This document shows positions 14,577 through 14,617 of a stretch of 14,617 bases of DNA, piece by piece. The stretch is taken from assembly GCA_937874275.1 (NCBI GenBank), contig CALNAU010000121.1, forward strand, positions 1 to 14,617, in the 5' to 3' direction. How positions within the stretch are numbered: position 1 is the first letter of the stretch; every line of letters begins with the position of its first letter. Under the pieces are notes generated by a model. That model saw only the letters and a program-made list of their open reading frames with translations, was not told the origin of the DNA and ran no database searches. Source of the DNA: an uncultured Clostridia bacterium. GTDB lineage: Bacteria > Bacillota > Clostridia > Christensenellales > Aristaeellaceae. Both the position numbers and the translations under genes were made by a program.

Positions 14577-14590
14577 TGTTATTGTTTACA
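14577..14590 (-). promoter_or_regulatory. Candidate cre (CcpA) site, one mismatch
   Basis: The minus strand reads TGTAAACAATAACA. This matches the catabolite-responsive element consensus TGWAANCGNTNNCA at every fixed position except the central G. It lies about 55-70 bases upstream of the aldolase start, where it could block or modulate transcription of the whole operon. It is a pattern match by eye only, and one-mismatch cre sites occur by chance. Confidence 0.35.
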
Positions 14591-14617
14591 TGCTTGATAA
14601 CCAATATTGAGATTAGG

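Overview
The window holds one long minus-strand operon from what looks like an anaerobic, GC-rich (about 60% by eye) member of the Bacillota. The basis is strong purine-rich ribosome binding sites, a PduL/PduP/PduS/PduT microcompartment set, and a cre-like element in the leader. The lineage is inferred, because no rRNA or other phylogenetic marker is present. Transcription enters at the right edge and leaves at the left edge, where a BMC-H shell gene is cut off. More shell genes probably lie beyond position 1.

In transcription order the genes are: (1) a class II (FucA-like) sugar-phosphate aldolase with an extra C-terminal tail that looks like an encapsulation peptide; (2) a CoA-disulfide-reductase/NADH-oxidase-family flavoprotein; (3-4) two subunits of a CoA-transferase-fold enzyme, both starting in 4-base ATGA overlaps; (5-7) a sugar ABC importer (binding protein, two-domain ATPase, permease); (8-9) 5-methylthioribose kinase MtnK and methylthioribose-1-phosphate isomerase MtnA; (10-11) the metabolosome core enzymes PduL (phosphotransacylase) and PduP (CoA-acylating aldehyde dehydrogenase); (12) PduS (flavin/Fe-S NADH oxidoreductase); (13-14) the shell proteins PduT (trimer with a predicted Fe-S pore) and a truncated PduA/EutM-like hexamer.

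The genes fit one pathway: uptake of 5-methylthioribose or 5-deoxyribose, phosphorylation at C1, isomerisation to the ribulose-1-phosphate, and aldol cleavage to DHAP plus (methylthio)acetaldehyde or acetaldehyde. The aldehyde would be oxidised inside the shell to an acyl-CoA and converted to an acyl-phosphate for ATP. PduS/PduT would handle the reducing equivalents. No diol dehydratase, ethanolamine lyase, glycyl radical enzyme, or fucose/rhamnose kinase or isomerase is visible, so the aldolase appears to be the signature enzyme. The soluble aldolase pathway is known as the DHAP shunt or 5-deoxyribose salvage. Its combination with a microcompartment and a dedicated ABC importer is the main finding. 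The exact substrate and the role of the CoA-transferase-like/flavoprotein module are open.

Noncoding space is small. There is a leader with a cre-like site and an inverted repeat (right edge), a 137-base gap before the ABC genes that contains an orphan Shine-Dalgarno sequence, and a strong hairpin between the binding-protein and ATPase genes. No RNA gene, CRISPR array or insertion sequence was seen.
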